64,000 bases of DNA from G051132615 sp051132615 (GTDB lineage Bacteria; Pseudomonadota; Gammaproteobacteria; Burkholderiales; Neisseriaceae), in NCBI RefSeq assembly GCF_051132615.1, contig NZ_CP152375.1, positions 434,001-498,000 of the forward strand, read 5' to 3'. Shown piece by piece: positions 1-10,091 of the stretch; position 1 is the stretch's first letter; each line of letters begins with the position of its first letter. A program made the position numbers and the translations under genes. A model generated the notes under the pieces. It was given only the letters and a program-made list of their open reading frames with translations, was not told the DNA's origin and ran no database searches.

Positions 1-1081
1 CGGCTAAAAATAATAGTGCTTTAAAAAATGCATGAGTCATTACATGGAATACAGCAACAGAATAAGCAGAGGCACCTAATGCAACAGTCATGTAACCTAA
101 TTGTGATAAAGTTGAATAAGCAATAACACGTTTAATGTCATTTTGAACAATACCCAAAAAGCCCATAAATAATGCTGTAATGGCACCAATAACCATAATG
201 GTATTTAAAGCCACATCAGACAACTCAAAAATAGGAGACATTCTGGCAACCATAAAGATACCTGCTGTAACCATGGTCGCTGCATGAATCAAGGCAGAAA
301 TAGGGGTTGGGCCTTCCATCGAATCAGGTAACCAAACATGTAATGGAAATTGAGCAGATTTACCCATTGCACCAACAAATAACAATAAACAGGTTACTGT
401 GATTAAAGACCACTGCTGCCCAGGAATTAACTCGATTGTTGCACCAATAACATTTGGCAGATACGCGAACACATCATCATAGTTTAGGCTGCCACCAAAA
501 TAAGCCAAAACTAAAGCAATGCCCAGAATAAAACCAAAGTCACCTACTCTATTCACTAAAAATGCTTTTAAATTCGCAAAAATAGCAGTAGGTTTTTTAA
601 ACCAGAAGCCAATCAATAAATAAGACACGAGCCCTACTGCTTCCCAACCAAAGAATAGCTGAATAAAGTTATTGCTCATGACCAACATAAGCATAGAGAA
701 GGTAAATAGAGAAATATAACTGAAAAAACGTTGATAGCCTGGATCTTCATGCATATAACCAATAGTATAAATATGCACCATTAGCGATACGCTTGTGACC
801 ACAACTAACATGGTTGCTGTTAAGCTGTCAACTAAGAAGCCAACAGAAAAATCAATACCATTCATTGTCAACCATGTATATAAAGACTCATTGAATACCT
901 CTGACTCTCCAATTACAAAGCCGTACAAAACGTATATAGACAATACTGCTGAAACCGCTACACCTAAAATAGCAACAGTGTGTGCTCCTCTACGGCCAAC
1001 AAGAGTGCCAAACAAGCCAGCAATAATCGCCCCCACTAGTGGTGAAAGCGCTATTAGTAAATATAAACTCATTTTATCCAT
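1..1081 (-). CDS. nuoL: NADH-quinone oxidoreductase subunit L (partial, 3' end beyond window)
   Basis: Large proton-pumping membrane subunit of complex I. The frame stays open from an ATG at 1081 to base 1, about 360 codons, so the C-terminal part lies outside the window. The start MDKMSLYLLIAL matches the family N-terminus, and the translation has the hydrophobic transmembrane pattern and the conserved HVWLPDSMEGPTPISALIHA region of the antiporter-like subunits. It follows nuoK on the same strand with a short gap and a purine-rich AGAAG stretch before the ATG. It is the last visible gene of the nuo operon; nuoM and nuoN would be expected next, outside the window. Confidence 0.95.
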   Translation of the reverse strand, partial: MDKMSLYLLIALSPLVGAIIAGLFGTLVGRRGAHTVAILGVAVSAVLSIYVLYGFVIGESEVFNESLYTWLTMNGIDFSVGFLVDSLTATMLVVVTSVSLMVHIYTIGYMHEDPGYQRFFSYISLFTFSMLMLVMSNNFIQLFFGWEAVGLVSYLLIGFWFKKPTAIFANLKAFLVNRVGDFGFILGIALVLAYFGGSLNYDDVFAYLPNVIGATIELIPGQQWSLITVTCLLLFVGAMGKSAQFPLHVWLPDSMEGPTPISALIHAATMVTAGIFMVARMSPIFELSDVALNTIMVIGAITALFMGFLGIVQNDIKRVIAYSTLSQLGYMTVALGASAYSVAVFHVMTHAFFKALLFLA

Positions 1082-1112
1082 ATTAGTTTGCTTTTCTTCT
1101 GGTTAACTTAAA

Positions 1113-1418
1113 TTAGCCTTTTAAGCTATCTAAATCTTCAATATTGATGGTGTTATGTGTTCTAAATAATAAGACTAAAATAGCCAAACCAATTGCAGAC
1201 TCAGCTGCTGCAACAGTTAAAATAAAAAACACAAAAATTTGCCCTGCCATATCACCCAAATATTGGGCGAAAGCAATGAAGTTAAAATTTACAGCCAACA
1301 ACATTAATTCAATTGACATAAGCAAAACGATGACATTCTTACGATTTGCAAAAATCCCAAAAATACTGATTGAGAATAATAATCCTGAAAGAACCAAATA
1401 GTGAGTTAAAGTAATCAT
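1113..1418 (-). CDS. nuoK: NADH-quinone oxidoreductase subunit K
   Basis: Small membrane subunit of complex I (MrpC-like) involved in proton translocation in the inner membrane. The 101-residue product is the usual family length and has three hydrophobic helices. The conserved SIELMLLAVNFNF segment near residues 35-47 carries the functionally important membrane glutamate, and a second acidic residue follows in AAAESAIGLAI. It sits between nuoJ and nuoL with short gaps, in the standard operon order. Confidence 0.97.
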   Translation of the reverse strand: MITLTHYLVLSGLLFSISIFGIFANRKNVIVLLMSIELMLLAVNFNFIAFAQYLGDMAGQIFVFFILTVAAAESAIGLAILVLLFRTHNTINIEDLDSLKG

Positions 1419-1430
1419 TTTTTGTATTCC

Positions 1431-2093
1431 TTATTTTGTTGTATCAGATGGCGATTCAGGAACATCTTGTGCTTCTTCTGTGACGCCTTCAATTTCTACT
1501 TCTGCACTCATCTGAACCACTCTGACTCGCTCTTTTGGTCGTGCTTTAACCTGATCAGCAGGATTCACTCTCTTAACATCTGTACGTTTGCGATGAGTTA
1601 AAGCAATAGCCGCAACCATACCTAAAACCAATAAAACTGAAGCTAACTCAAAAGGCATTAAATAAGTTGTATACAATTGCAAACCCAGTTCACGTATATT
1701 ATTGTAATCAGCGGGTAATGGTTTTAAACCATTAAAACTGACTAAATTCATTTGTGGGTTTGTTAAAATTAATGTGATCTCAATGGCAATAACAGCACCA
1801 ACGATTAAAGCAATCGGTAAGTTTTTCCAAAATCCCTTACGTATTTCTTCCAAATTGACATCAAGCATCATGACAACAAAAAGGAACAAGACCATTACTG
1901 CACCGACATAAACCAAAACCAGCACAATCGCTAAGAACTCTGCTTGCATTAACATCCATAGGCCAGCACTGGTCACAAAAGCCAACACAAGGAATAGCAC
2001 TGCATGTACTGGGTTTTTGGACATAACAACCCTGATACTGGCCACAAGCAGAATCGTAGAGAAGATATAAAATAAAATTTCTTGAAAAGTCAT
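1431..2093 (-). CDS. nuoJ: NADH-quinone oxidoreductase subunit J
   Basis: Membrane subunit of complex I (MrpG-like). Five hydrophobic segments lie in residues 1-165, including the conserved VYVGAVMVLFLFVVMMLDV stretch in the third helix. The protein then ends in a roughly 50-residue acidic, polar cytoplasmic tail, which explains its 220-residue length. Gene order (nuoI upstream, nuoK downstream) and spacing of about 10 bases fit a single transcript. Confidence 0.97.
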   Translation of the reverse strand: MTFQEILFYIFSTILLVASIRVVMSKNPVHAVLFLVLAFVTSAGLWMLMQAEFLAIVLVLVYVGAVMVLFLFVVMMLDVNLEEIRKGFWKNLPIALIVGAVIAIEITLILTNPQMNLVSFNGLKPLPADYNNIRELGLQLYTTYLMPFELASVLLVLGMVAAIALTHRKRTDVKRVNPADQVKARPKERVRVVQMSAEVEIEGVTEEAQDVPESPSDTTK

Positions 2094-2102
2094 GCTTCTC
2101 CC

Positions 2103-2585
2103 CTATCTATACTTCGCATCTGCAGATTTTCGTTCAGCAATCTCTGCTTCATATTTATCACCAATGGCCAACAACATAGGTTTTGTATAATACAAATCCC
2201 CTCTTTTTTCACCATGGTACTCAAGGATATGTGTTTCAACAATGGCGTCAACAGGACATGCTTCTTCACAAAAACCACAGAAAATACATTTTGTTAAATC
2301 AATATCGTAGCGTGTTGTTCTACGCGTACCATCATCTCTTTTTTCTGACTCAATAGATATGGCCATGGCTGGGCAAACTGCCTCACACAATTTACAGGCA
2401 ATACAACGTTCCTCACCATTTGGATATCGACGTTGAGCATGCAGTCCACGAAAACGCACAGATTGTGGAGTTTTCTCCATGGGATACATCACTGTAATTT
2501 TACGAGCAAACATATTCCTAAAGGTCAAGGCCATACCTTGAAGCAACTCAACTAGGAAAAATGTTTTAAAAAATCTTGAAATCAT
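2103..2585 (-). CDS. nuoI: NADH-quinone oxidoreductase subunit I (8Fe ferredoxin)
   Basis: Peripheral-arm subunit of complex I carrying clusters N6a and N6b, which pass electrons towards NuoB and quinone. Two complete CxxCxxCxxxCP motifs are visible: C61, C64, C67, C71 and C100, C103, C106, C110. The N-terminal amphipathic stretch (residues 1-30) contacts the membrane arm in known structures. The product is 160 residues, the normal length, between nuoH and nuoJ in the operon. Confidence 0.98.
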   Translation of the reverse strand: MISRFFKTFFLVELLQGMALTFRNMFARKITVMYPMEKTPQSVRFRGLHAQRRYPNGEERCIACKLCEAVCPAMAISIESEKRDDGTRRTTRYDIDLTKCIFCGFCEEACPVDAIVETHILEYHGEKRGDLYYTKPMLLAIGDKYEAEIAERKSADAKYR

Positions 2586-2595
2586 TGTTTTTTTC

Positions 2596-3651
2596 CTATT
2601 GCCAAAGGTTTAATGGGGTCATCATCCATACTGCAACGACAACAATCCACAAAAGCGTTACAGGAATAAACACTTTCCAACCTAAACGCATAATTTGGTC
2701 ATATCTAAAACGTGGGAATGTTGCACGTAACCATAAATACATATACAAAATGGTACACATTTTTAGAATCATCCACCAAATGCCACTTTGCCCAATCACA
2801 CCCCAGCTTTGTGGAAATGGAGACAACCAACCACCTAAAAACAGCAAAGAAGCTAAAGCTGAAATCAAAATCATATTGATGTATTCACCTAAAAAGAATA
2901 CAGCAAATGCCATACCTGAATACTCAACATGGAATCCAGCCACAATTTCTGACTCACCCTCTGCCACATCAAATGGTGCCCTATTGGTTTCTGCAACACC
3001 TGAAATGAGATAAACAACAAATAATGGCAATAGAGGTAACCAGTTCCAAGAGAAAACAGAACCACCTGCAATACCTTTACTTTGGGCATTAACAATATCA
3101 ATAAAGCTTAAACTACCTGACACCATCAACACACCCACTAAAGCGATTCCCATTGCAATTTCATATGAAACAATTTGTGCCGCAGAACGCATTGCGCCTA
3201 ATAAAGCATATTTTGAATTTGATGCCCAACCAGCAATAATTACACCATAGACCCCCATAGAGGTAATCGCCATAACATACAAAAGGGCTGCATTGGTATT
3301 GGCTATAATTAAAGTATCTGTAAAAGGAATAACGGCCCATGCTGCTACAGCTGGCATCATTGTCAACAGTGGTCCAATGAGAAACAGTGCTCTATTTGCA
3401 GAAGTTGGCATGATGATTTCTTTAAAAATCAATTTTCCTGCATCTGCTAAAGGTTGAATTAACCCGAAAGGCCCCACTCTATTGGGACCACGACGCAATT
3501 GAATATAACCAATCACTTTACGTTCAGCATATGTTAAATACGCCATTACAATCATTATTGGCAAAATGAGCACAATAATTTTTAATAAGGTCCAGACAAC
3601 TAATGCCATCCCAGAACCTAAATATTGTTGTAACCAAGCCTCCATGCTCAT
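2596..3651 (-). CDS. nuoH: NADH-quinone oxidoreductase subunit H
   Basis: Membrane subunit that forms much of the quinone chamber at the junction with the peripheral arm. About eight transmembrane helices are apparent. Family blocks include LTYAERKVIGYIQLRRGPNR near residue 40, the charged quinone-site loop ending NRAPFDVAEGESEIVAGF, and LRATFPRFRYDQIMRLGWK near the C-terminus. The ATG overlaps the nuoG stop (TAATG), suggesting translational coupling. An in-frame ATG two codons later is an alternative start. Confidence 0.98.
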   Translation of the reverse strand: MSMEAWLQQYLGSGMALVVWTLLKIIVLILPIMIVMAYLTYAERKVIGYIQLRRGPNRVGPFGLIQPLADAGKLIFKEIIMPTSANRALFLIGPLLTMMPAVAAWAVIPFTDTLIIANTNAALLYVMAITSMGVYGVIIAGWASNSKYALLGAMRSAAQIVSYEIAMGIALVGVLMVSGSLSFIDIVNAQSKGIAGGSVFSWNWLPLLPLFVVYLISGVAETNRAPFDVAEGESEIVAGFHVEYSGMAFAVFFLGEYINMILISALASLLFLGGWLSPFPQSWGVIGQSGIWWMILKMCTILYMYLWLRATFPRFRYDQIMRLGWKVFIPVTLLWIVVVAVWMMTPLNLWQ

Positions 3652-5960
3652 TACCCTCTCTTCAGTTCAATTTCACCCAACAATGCACCAACGGTACAAG
3701 TATGTGCATGATGGGCTAAAGAAACCACATTTTCAGGCAATCTGTCATCACAACTGACCACAACACAAACGGGTTGCCCATTTTCCTGACAAACTTGTAC
3801 AGCTTCTCCTACACTAAATCCTAGATTAGATAATGTTCTGCTATGCAGTATTGCAGTAGGCACTTGTGCTTGTACGGTTTGTTGTAATGAAATTGCTCGA
3901 CGTACTATTGCGTCTGATTCATAAAGCCCAACATTACCTACCCTATAAAGAAGGTTATCTTTGAACTCTAATGAAGTGACTGTATATTGAATATGATTAT
4001 TCAATAACTTAGGTAAATCATGCTGAGCCAAAGCTTCTTCGCGCACCTGTTCTACAGAATCAAACTCAAAGCCAGAAAGTTCAAGCATATTGCCTAAAAC
4101 GCGTAAAACTTTCCATAAAGGCCGAGTTTGTGCTAAAGGACGCACGACACCAAAAAAGCTTTGAAGCTTACCTTCCATATTGACAAAACTACCCGCTGTT
4201 TCCGTAAAAGGCGCAACAGGTAATAAAACATCTGCATAATTCAATAAATTTTTGTCTTTGTATGCAGTAAAGGCAATCACTGTTTCCGCTTGTTCCATTG
4301 CCTTTAATGCCAAATTACCATCACATAAGTCTTTATCTACTTCTATATTAACCAATACATAAGCTTTTTTGGGCTCAGTTAAGGCGGCACGAGTATTAAA
4401 CTTTGTTTGTTTGTGTGGTTGTATCATGGCTTGCACACCCACGCTATTACCAGCTTGAGGTAAGAAACCAAAAACTGAATTGGTTTCTTGAGCAATATTC
4501 TGAGCCAAGGCAGATAATTGTGCAAAGTCAGGATGATTCTGAGCCAAACCACCCAATAAGACTGTGGACTTTTCTGCAGCTAATAAACTTTGTGCTACTT
4601 TTGCAATACCATTATCTTGTTTTTGTCCAGCCTTCTGGGCACGTACTTCAATCAATAATCGTTGTAGATATTGAAGCCATTGCAAAGGATGCTCTACAGT
4701 TTGTTCAACAACAGGCATGTTCAGTTCTTCATACACTGCATTCAAAGAACTTAATTTCAATCCTTTTTGTGCCGCACCTCGGATTCTAGCAGTTAATAGA
4801 GGTTGCTCTGAACGCCAAGTAGCACCAATGCTAAACACTGCACCATTTTCTAATAAAGATTGTATGCTTTGACCTAGCCAAAACACGCCATCTATATGTC
4901 CATCGAGTTTAAAATCTTGCTGACGTAAGCGTGACTCAATGTTCTCAACACCAAATTCTTTAGTCAGTTTTTTAGCAAGATAAGCTTCTTCTAATGTACT
5001 AGTAGGGTTCAACAAGCAAGCAATGGCATCTTTACCATGATCATTTGCCACACCTTTTAGACCTTTAACAACATACTCAAGTGCTGTTTGCCACTCAACT
5101 TCATGCCATACACCACCATGCTTAATCATTGGGCGTTGTAAACGCTCCTCACTGTTTAAGCCTTCATAAGAAAAACGATCTTTATCTGACAACCAACACT
5201 CATTGATTTCATCATTTTCTAAAGGTAAAACTCGTTTTACTTCGTGGTCTTTAACCTGAACAATTAAATTTGAGCCCAATGCATCGTGTGGCGCAATGGA
5301 TTTACGGCGTGATAACTCCCAAGACCTTGCACTATAACGAAATGGTTTGCTGGTTAAAGCACCCACTGGGCATAAGTCAATGACATTACCTGACAGCTCT
5401 GTTTCAACAACTTTACCAACAAAAGGCATAATTTGGGAGAATTCTCCTCTATTGGCCATGCCAATTTCTTGCTGCCCTGCAATTTCTTCAGTAAAACGGA
5501 CACAGCGCGTACAATGAATACAACGAGACATTTCTTGAGCAGAAACCAAGGGGCCCATGTCTTTGGCCACAACCGCTCTTTTTGCTTCTTGATAACGGCC
5601 TGTACTATTACCATAGCCAACTGACAAATCTTGCAATTGACACTCACCACCTTGATCGCAAATGGGGCAATCTAAAGGATGATTTATCAGCAAAAACTCC
5701 ATAACCCCCTTTTGGGCATTTTGAGCCATCTGCGAATGGGTATGGACTTTCATACCATCCGTTACAGGTGTGGCGCAAGCAGGTAATGGTTTTGGTGCTT
5801 TTTCCACTTCAACCAAACACATGCGACAGTTGGCAGCAATCGATAATTTTTTGTGGTAACAAAAATGTGGAATATATGTTCCTGCCGTATTAGCAGCTTC
5901 CATAACCGTGCTGCCTTGAGGCACGGCAACTTCTTTTCCATCAATCTCTATTTGTAGCAT
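3651..5960 (-). CDS. nuoG: NADH-quinone oxidoreductase subunit G
   Basis: Largest peripheral subunit of complex I, carrying the N1b, N4 and N5 iron-sulfur clusters. The N-terminal 2Fe-2S ferredoxin domain shows C34, C45, C48 and C62. The HxxxCxxCxxxxxC motif of N5 follows at H94, C98, C101 and C107, and then the CIHCTRC 4Fe-4S set near residue 146. The remaining ~500 residues form the molybdopterin-oxidoreductase-like fold with no sign of a molybdenum site. The length of 769 residues is normal for betaproteobacteria. The stop overlaps the nuoH start, and a 35-base gap separates it from nuoF. Confidence 0.97.
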   Translation of the reverse strand: MLQIEIDGKEVAVPQGSTVMEAANTAGTYIPHFCYHKKLSIAANCRMCLVEVEKAPKPLPACATPVTDGMKVHTHSQMAQNAQKGVMEFLLINHPLDCPICDQGGECQLQDLSVGYGNSTGRYQEAKRAVVAKDMGPLVSAQEMSRCIHCTRCVRFTEEIAGQQEIGMANRGEFSQIMPFVGKVVETELSGNVIDLCPVGALTSKPFRYSARSWELSRRKSIAPHDALGSNLIVQVKDHEVKRVLPLENDEINECWLSDKDRFSYEGLNSEERLQRPMIKHGGVWHEVEWQTALEYVVKGLKGVANDHGKDAIACLLNPTSTLEEAYLAKKLTKEFGVENIESRLRQQDFKLDGHIDGVFWLGQSIQSLLENGAVFSIGATWRSEQPLLTARIRGAAQKGLKLSSLNAVYEELNMPVVEQTVEHPLQWLQYLQRLLIEVRAQKAGQKQDNGIAKVAQSLLAAEKSTVLLGGLAQNHPDFAQLSALAQNIAQETNSVFGFLPQAGNSVGVQAMIQPHKQTKFNTRAALTEPKKAYVLVNIEVDKDLCDGNLALKAMEQAETVIAFTAYKDKNLLNYADVLLPVAPFTETAGSFVNMEGKLQSFFGVVRPLAQTRPLWKVLRVLGNMLELSGFEFDSVEQVREEALAQHDLPKLLNNHIQYTVTSLEFKDNLLYRVGNVGLYESDAIVRRAISLQQTVQAQVPTAILHSRTLSNLGFSVGEAVQVCQENGQPVCVVVSCDDRLPENVVSLAHHAHTCTVGALLGEIELKRG

Positions 5961-5995
5961 AACTCAACAATTCCTTATTATGTACTTAGTGCACA

Positions 5996-7291
5996 CTAAA
6001 ACCACTTATGTTCTACTAAGCATTTTTTATGCTCAATATGGTGTTCAAATTCATGTAAAAAATGTTTTGTAAAACTACGCACAGGGAAAACAGCTGCATC
6101 TGCTAAAGCGCAAATAGTTCTACCAGCCATATTATTACCAACAGATGCCAGTAGTTCTAAATCTTCTGTTCTACCCTGTCCATGTTCAATACGATGTACA
6201 ATTCGATACAACCAACCTGTACCTTCACGGCAAGGTGTACATTGGCCACACGACTCTTCATGATAAAAATAAGACAATCGCTCTAGAGCCTTGACCATAC
6301 ACACATCTTCATCCATCACAATCACTGCACCAGAACCTAACATGGAACCTGCTTTACTGATGGCATCATAATCCATGGTCAAATCCATCATAATATCCGC
6401 AGGTAAAACAGGTGCAGAAGAACCACCTGGAATAACTGCTTTTAATTTTTTGCCATGACGCATACCGCCAGCCATTTCCAATAATTGTGAAAATGGTGTT
6501 CCCAAAGGAACTTCGTAATTTCCAGGACGTTCTACATGCCCAGAAACAGAAAACAATTTCGTACCAAAATTATTTGGCAGGCCAAAAGAAGAAAATTTTT
6601 GTGCACCATCACGCATGATAAAAGGAACAGACGCAAAAGACTCTGTATTGTTAATCGTTGTTGGTTTACCATATAAACCAAACGAAGCTGGGAAAGGAGG
6701 TTTAAAACGAGGTTGTCCTTTTTTACCTTCTAACGATTCCAAGAGGGCAGTTTCTTCCCCACAAATATAAGCACCATAACCATGATGTGCATATAAGTTA
6801 AAAGAAAAATCTGTTCCTAAAATTTTTTCACCTAGAAAACCTGCTTTTTTAGCTTGTTCTAAAGCTTCCTCAAAACGTAGGTACTCTTCAAAGATTTCAC
6901 CGTGAACATAGTTATAACCTGCGACAGCCCCCATCGCATAACCAGCAATAATCATCCCTTCTATTAAGGCATGAGGATTGAAACGCATAATGTCACGATC
7001 TTTAAATGTACCAGGTTCACCTTCGTCTGTATTACAGACTACATATTTTTCACCCGGAAATGATCTGGGCATAAAACTCCATTTAAGCCCAGTGGGAAAA
7101 CCTGCCCCTCCACGACCTCTTAAACCAGAATTTTTTACCTCTGCAATCACGTCGTCCTGTGACATAGACTCAGACAAAATACGCTTAAGTGCTTGGTAGC
7201 CCCCTCGTTGCATATAAGCATCAATCGTCCAAACATTTGGATCATCTGTATTGACACCGTCAAAAATAATACCTGATTGATATATTGCCAT
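5996..7291 (-). CDS. nuoF: NADH-quinone oxidoreductase subunit F
   Basis: NADH-binding catalytic subunit of complex I with FMN and cluster N3. The glycine-rich GRGGAGFPTGLKWSF nucleotide/FMN site lies near residue 58. The NTDEGEPGTFKDR and GAYICGEETALLESLEG blocks of the family follow. The 4Fe-4S motif ESCGQCTPCREGTGW is near residue 350. The 431-residue length is usual. It abuts nuoE: the nuoE stop region and the nuoF start share base 7291. Confidence 0.98.
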   Translation of the reverse strand: MAIYQSGIIFDGVNTDDPNVWTIDAYMQRGGYQALKRILSESMSQDDVIAEVKNSGLRGRGGAGFPTGLKWSFMPRSFPGEKYVVCNTDEGEPGTFKDRDIMRFNPHALIEGMIIAGYAMGAVAGYNYVHGEIFEEYLRFEEALEQAKKAGFLGEKILGTDFSFNLYAHHGYGAYICGEETALLESLEGKKGQPRFKPPFPASFGLYGKPTTINNTESFASVPFIMRDGAQKFSSFGLPNNFGTKLFSVSGHVERPGNYEVPLGTPFSQLLEMAGGMRHGKKLKAVIPGGSSAPVLPADIMMDLTMDYDAISKAGSMLGSGAVIVMDEDVCMVKALERLSYFYHEESCGQCTPCREGTGWLYRIVHRIEHGQGRTEDLELLASVGNNMAGRTICALADAAVFPVRSFTKHFLHEFEHHIEHKKCLVEHKWF

Positions 7292-7764
7292 TAGTTTAAC
7301 TCCGCCAATTTTTCATCTATGGCCTCAGGAGTCATGAAGCTACACATTTTATGGTTATTAATCAGCATTACAGGAGCATCGCCACAAGCCCCCATACATT
7401 CACCTTCTAATAAGGTAAATTTGCCATCTGCTGTCGTTTCTCCCAAACCAATACCCAATTTTTGCTGTAAGTATTCAGCGGTATTCACACCACCACGTAA
7501 AGCGCATGGTAAATTAGTACACACTGTTAATTTATATTTACCTACTGGTTTTAAATCATACATGTTATAAAACGTTGCGACCTCATAAGCTGCTACTGGC
7601 GCAATACCAATATATTTAGCAACATATTCAATCGTATCGCTGGATAAAAAACCTTTTTCCTGTTGCGCAATACGTAAGGCAGACATAATTGCAGAGCGAC
7701 GTTGGTCAGTTGGGTATTTCGCTAACTCAATATCGATTTTATTTAGAGATTCTGTTGTTAACAT
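7291..7764 (-). CDS. nuoE: NADH-quinone oxidoreductase subunit E
   Basis: Thioredoxin-fold subunit of the NADH dehydrogenase module, carrying the off-pathway 2Fe-2S cluster N1a. The four ligands are visible as C82 and C87 (VCTNLPC) and C123 and C127 (GECMGAC). Length is 157 residues. It is tightly packed, sharing one base with each neighbour (nuoD upstream, nuoF downstream). The sequence has a betaproteobacterial character, one reason for placing the organism there. Confidence 0.97.
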   Translation of the reverse strand: MLTTESLNKIDIELAKYPTDQRRSAIMSALRIAQQEKGFLSSDTIEYVAKYIGIAPVAAYEVATFYNMYDLKPVGKYKLTVCTNLPCALRGGVNTAEYLQQKLGIGLGETTADGKFTLLEGECMGACGDAPVMLINNHKMCSFMTPEAIDEKLAELN

Positions 7765-9017
7765 TATCGGTCAATCTCCCCAAATACAATATCCTGTGTT
7801 CCTATAATGGCCACAACGTCTGCTAACATATGACCTCTTGCCAACTCATCCATAGAAGCTAAATGAGGAAAACCTGGTGCTCTGATTTTGAGACGATACG
7901 GTTTATTTGCACCATCGGAAATCACATAAACCCCAAACTCTCCTTTTGGATGTTCAGTTGGTACATAAGCTTCACCTTCTGGCATATGCATGCCTTCTGT
8001 AAACAGTTTGAAGTGATGAATTAAATCTTCCATATTGGTTTTCATTGCTTCGCGTTTAGGTGGCGCAACTTTATGATTATCAACAATAACAGGCCCAGGA
8101 TTATCTTTTAACCACTGCACACATTGTTTGATAATACGATTAGCTTGACGCATTTCTTCAATACGTACTAAATAACGATCATAGCAATCGCCATTGACCC
8201 CAACTGGAATATCAAAATCTAACTTAGCATAGACATCATAAGGCTGTTTCTTACGAATATCCCATTCGACACCTGAGCCACGTAACATGGGGCCAGAAAA
8301 ACCTAATTCTTTGGCTCGTTCTGCACTCACAACACCGATGCCAACGGTACGTTGCTTCCAAATACGATTCTCTGTTAACAAGTTTTCATAGGTATCTACG
8401 CAAGCAGGGAAGCGATTGGTAAAGTCTTCAATATAATCAAGCAATGTACCTTGACGAGCCTGATTCAAATCTTGCAATTTTTTACCTTTGGTAAATTTGC
8501 TTTGTGCATATTGTGGCATTGAGTCAGGTAAATCACGGTAAACACCACCGGGTCTAAAATAAGCAGCATGCATTCTGGCTCCAGATACAGCCTCATACAT
8601 ATCCATAAGCTCTTCACGCTCACGAAAAGCGTATAAAAACACTGTCATTGCCCCGATATCTAATGCATGAGAACCTACACCCATCAAATGATTCAAAATT
8701 CTGGTAATCTCTGCAAACATTACTCGGATGTACTGAGCACGCTCAGGTACTTGAATGTTTAAAATCTTTTCAAGAGATAAACAATAGGCATGTTCATTAC
8801 ACATCATAGAAACATAATCAAGCCTGTCCATATAAGGTAATGCTTGCAAATATGTTCTATGCTCTGCTAATTTTTCTGTACCACGGTGCAATAAGCCAAT
8901 ATGTGGATCTGCTCGCACGACCACTTCACCATCAAGTTCCAGCACCATACGTAATACCCCGTGTGCTGCAGGATGCTGCGGGCCAAAGTTAATTGTATAA
9001 TTGCGAATATTAGCCAC
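7764..9017 (-). CDS. nuoD: NADH-quinone oxidoreductase subunit D
   Basis: 49-kDa-type subunit of complex I, related to the large subunit of NiFe hydrogenases; with NuoB it forms the quinone-binding cavity. The N-terminal FGPQHPAAHGVLR block holds the quinone-site histidine, and HIGLLHRGTEKL follows. The C-terminus IIGTQDIVFGEIDR is typical. It is encoded separately from nuoC, overlapping it by 8 bases, unlike the fused nuoCD of enterobacteria and pseudomonads. Confidence 0.98.
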   Translation of the reverse strand: MANIRNYTINFGPQHPAAHGVLRMVLELDGEVVVRADPHIGLLHRGTEKLAEHRTYLQALPYMDRLDYVSMMCNEHAYCLSLEKILNIQVPERAQYIRVMFAEITRILNHLMGVGSHALDIGAMTVFLYAFREREELMDMYEAVSGARMHAAYFRPGGVYRDLPDSMPQYAQSKFTKGKKLQDLNQARQGTLLDYIEDFTNRFPACVDTYENLLTENRIWKQRTVGIGVVSAERAKELGFSGPMLRGSGVEWDIRKKQPYDVYAKLDFDIPVGVNGDCYDRYLVRIEEMRQANRIIKQCVQWLKDNPGPVIVDNHKVAPPKREAMKTNMEDLIHHFKLFTEGMHMPEGEAYVPTEHPKGEFGVYVISDGANKPYRLKIRAPGFPHLASMDELARGHMLADVVAIIGTQDIVFGEIDR

Positions 9018-9603
9018 CGTACTGCTCCTCTCTCACGATACGAGGGGTGATTTCTCTCGGTTCTATACTGACAGGTTGATAGATGACTCTTGATTGCGCA
9101 CTGTCGTAACGCATTTCCATATCACCTGAAATAGGAAAATCTTTTCTGAAAGGGTGACCAACAAAACCATAGTCTGTCAGAATTCGGCGTAAGTCAGGGT
9201 GGTTATTAAACAAGATACCAAATAGGTCAAATGCTTCACGCTCATACCAATTGACACCATTGAATAATGGGTAAATTGAATCCACAATAGGAAAGTCATC
9301 ATTGGATGCGAACGTTCTTACTCTGAGTCGCCAATTATGGGTCACAGACAATAGATGAATAACAACAGCAAAGCGTGGGCCTTGCCACTCTTGATTTTTA
9401 TATGTACTGTAATCCACGCCACATAAGTCTGTTACTTGATCAAAACCCAACTCTTTTGTTTCTTTTAATGCTTTAACCAAGTTGAAGTAATGTTCACTTT
9501 TACATTCAAGAGTCAACTCATTTCCAGACACGACCAATTTTGTTGGTAATCCAGGAAATTGTGTTTCTATAAGATTTTTTAACGTTTGTATTTTTGTAGA
9601 CAC
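9010..9603 (-). CDS. nuoC: NADH-quinone oxidoreductase subunit C
   Basis: 30-kDa peripheral subunit of complex I that stabilises the NuoB/NuoD core; it binds no cofactor. The signature ERExxDxxGIxFxxHPDLRRIL appears as EREAFDLFGILFNNHPDLRR near residues 120-140, followed by GHPFRKDFP. Length is 197 residues. It overlaps nuoD by 8 bases and lies about 11 bases after nuoB. Confidence 0.97.
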   Translation of the reverse strand: MSTKIQTLKNLIETQFPGLPTKLVVSGNELTLECKSEHYFNLVKALKETKELGFDQVTDLCGVDYSTYKNQEWQGPRFAVVIHLLSVTHNWRLRVRTFASNDDFPIVDSIYPLFNGVNWYEREAFDLFGILFNNHPDLRRILTDYGFVGHPFRKDFPISGDMEMRYDSAQSRVIYQPVSIEPREITPRIVREEQYGG

Positions 9604-9614
9604 AACACACTCTC

Positions 9615-10091
9615 CTAACGCGCTATAGTGCTTGTTCTTTTAATTTTATTCTGTAGCTGCATTAAACCGTAAAGTAAAGCTTCTGCAGTAGGTGGACAAC
9701 CTGGCACGTAAACATCAACAGGCACAATACGGTCACACCCTCTGACAACGGAATATGAATAATGGTAGTAACCGCCCCCATTTGCACAAGATCCCATTGA
9801 TAAAACCCAACGAGGTTCCGCCATTTGGTCATAAACTTTACGTAAAGCAGGTGCCATTTTGTTACAAAGCGTACCAGCGACAATCATTAAATCTGACTGG
9901 CGAGGGCTAGGACGAAAAATAATACCATACTGGTCTAAGTCATATCGCGCTGCCCCAGCTTGCATCATTTCAACCGCACAGCAAGCCAAACCAAATGTCA
10001 CTGGCCATAAAGAGCCTGTACGCACATAATTAATCAGTTTATCAGCCGATGTTGTGACAAACCCTTCTTTTAAAACGCCCTCTATTCCCAT
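9615..10091 (-). CDS. nuoB: NADH-quinone oxidoreductase subunit B
   Basis: Subunit carrying cluster N2, the last iron-sulfur centre before quinone. With the start at MGIEGVL (10091) the product has 158 residues, and the four N2 ligands are C37 and C38 (adjacent), C102 and C132. The frame extends seven codons further upstream, but this ATG gives the usual N-terminus and a 10-base overlap with the end of nuoA. The PGCPPTAEALLYGLMQLQ block is intact. Confidence 0.96.
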   Translation of the reverse strand: MGIEGVLKEGFVTTSADKLINYVRTGSLWPVTFGLACCAVEMMQAGAARYDLDQYGIIFRPSPRQSDLMIVAGTLCNKMAPALRKVYDQMAEPRWVLSMGSCANGGGYYHYSYSVVRGCDRIVPVDVYVPGCPPTAEALLYGLMQLQNKIKRTSTIAR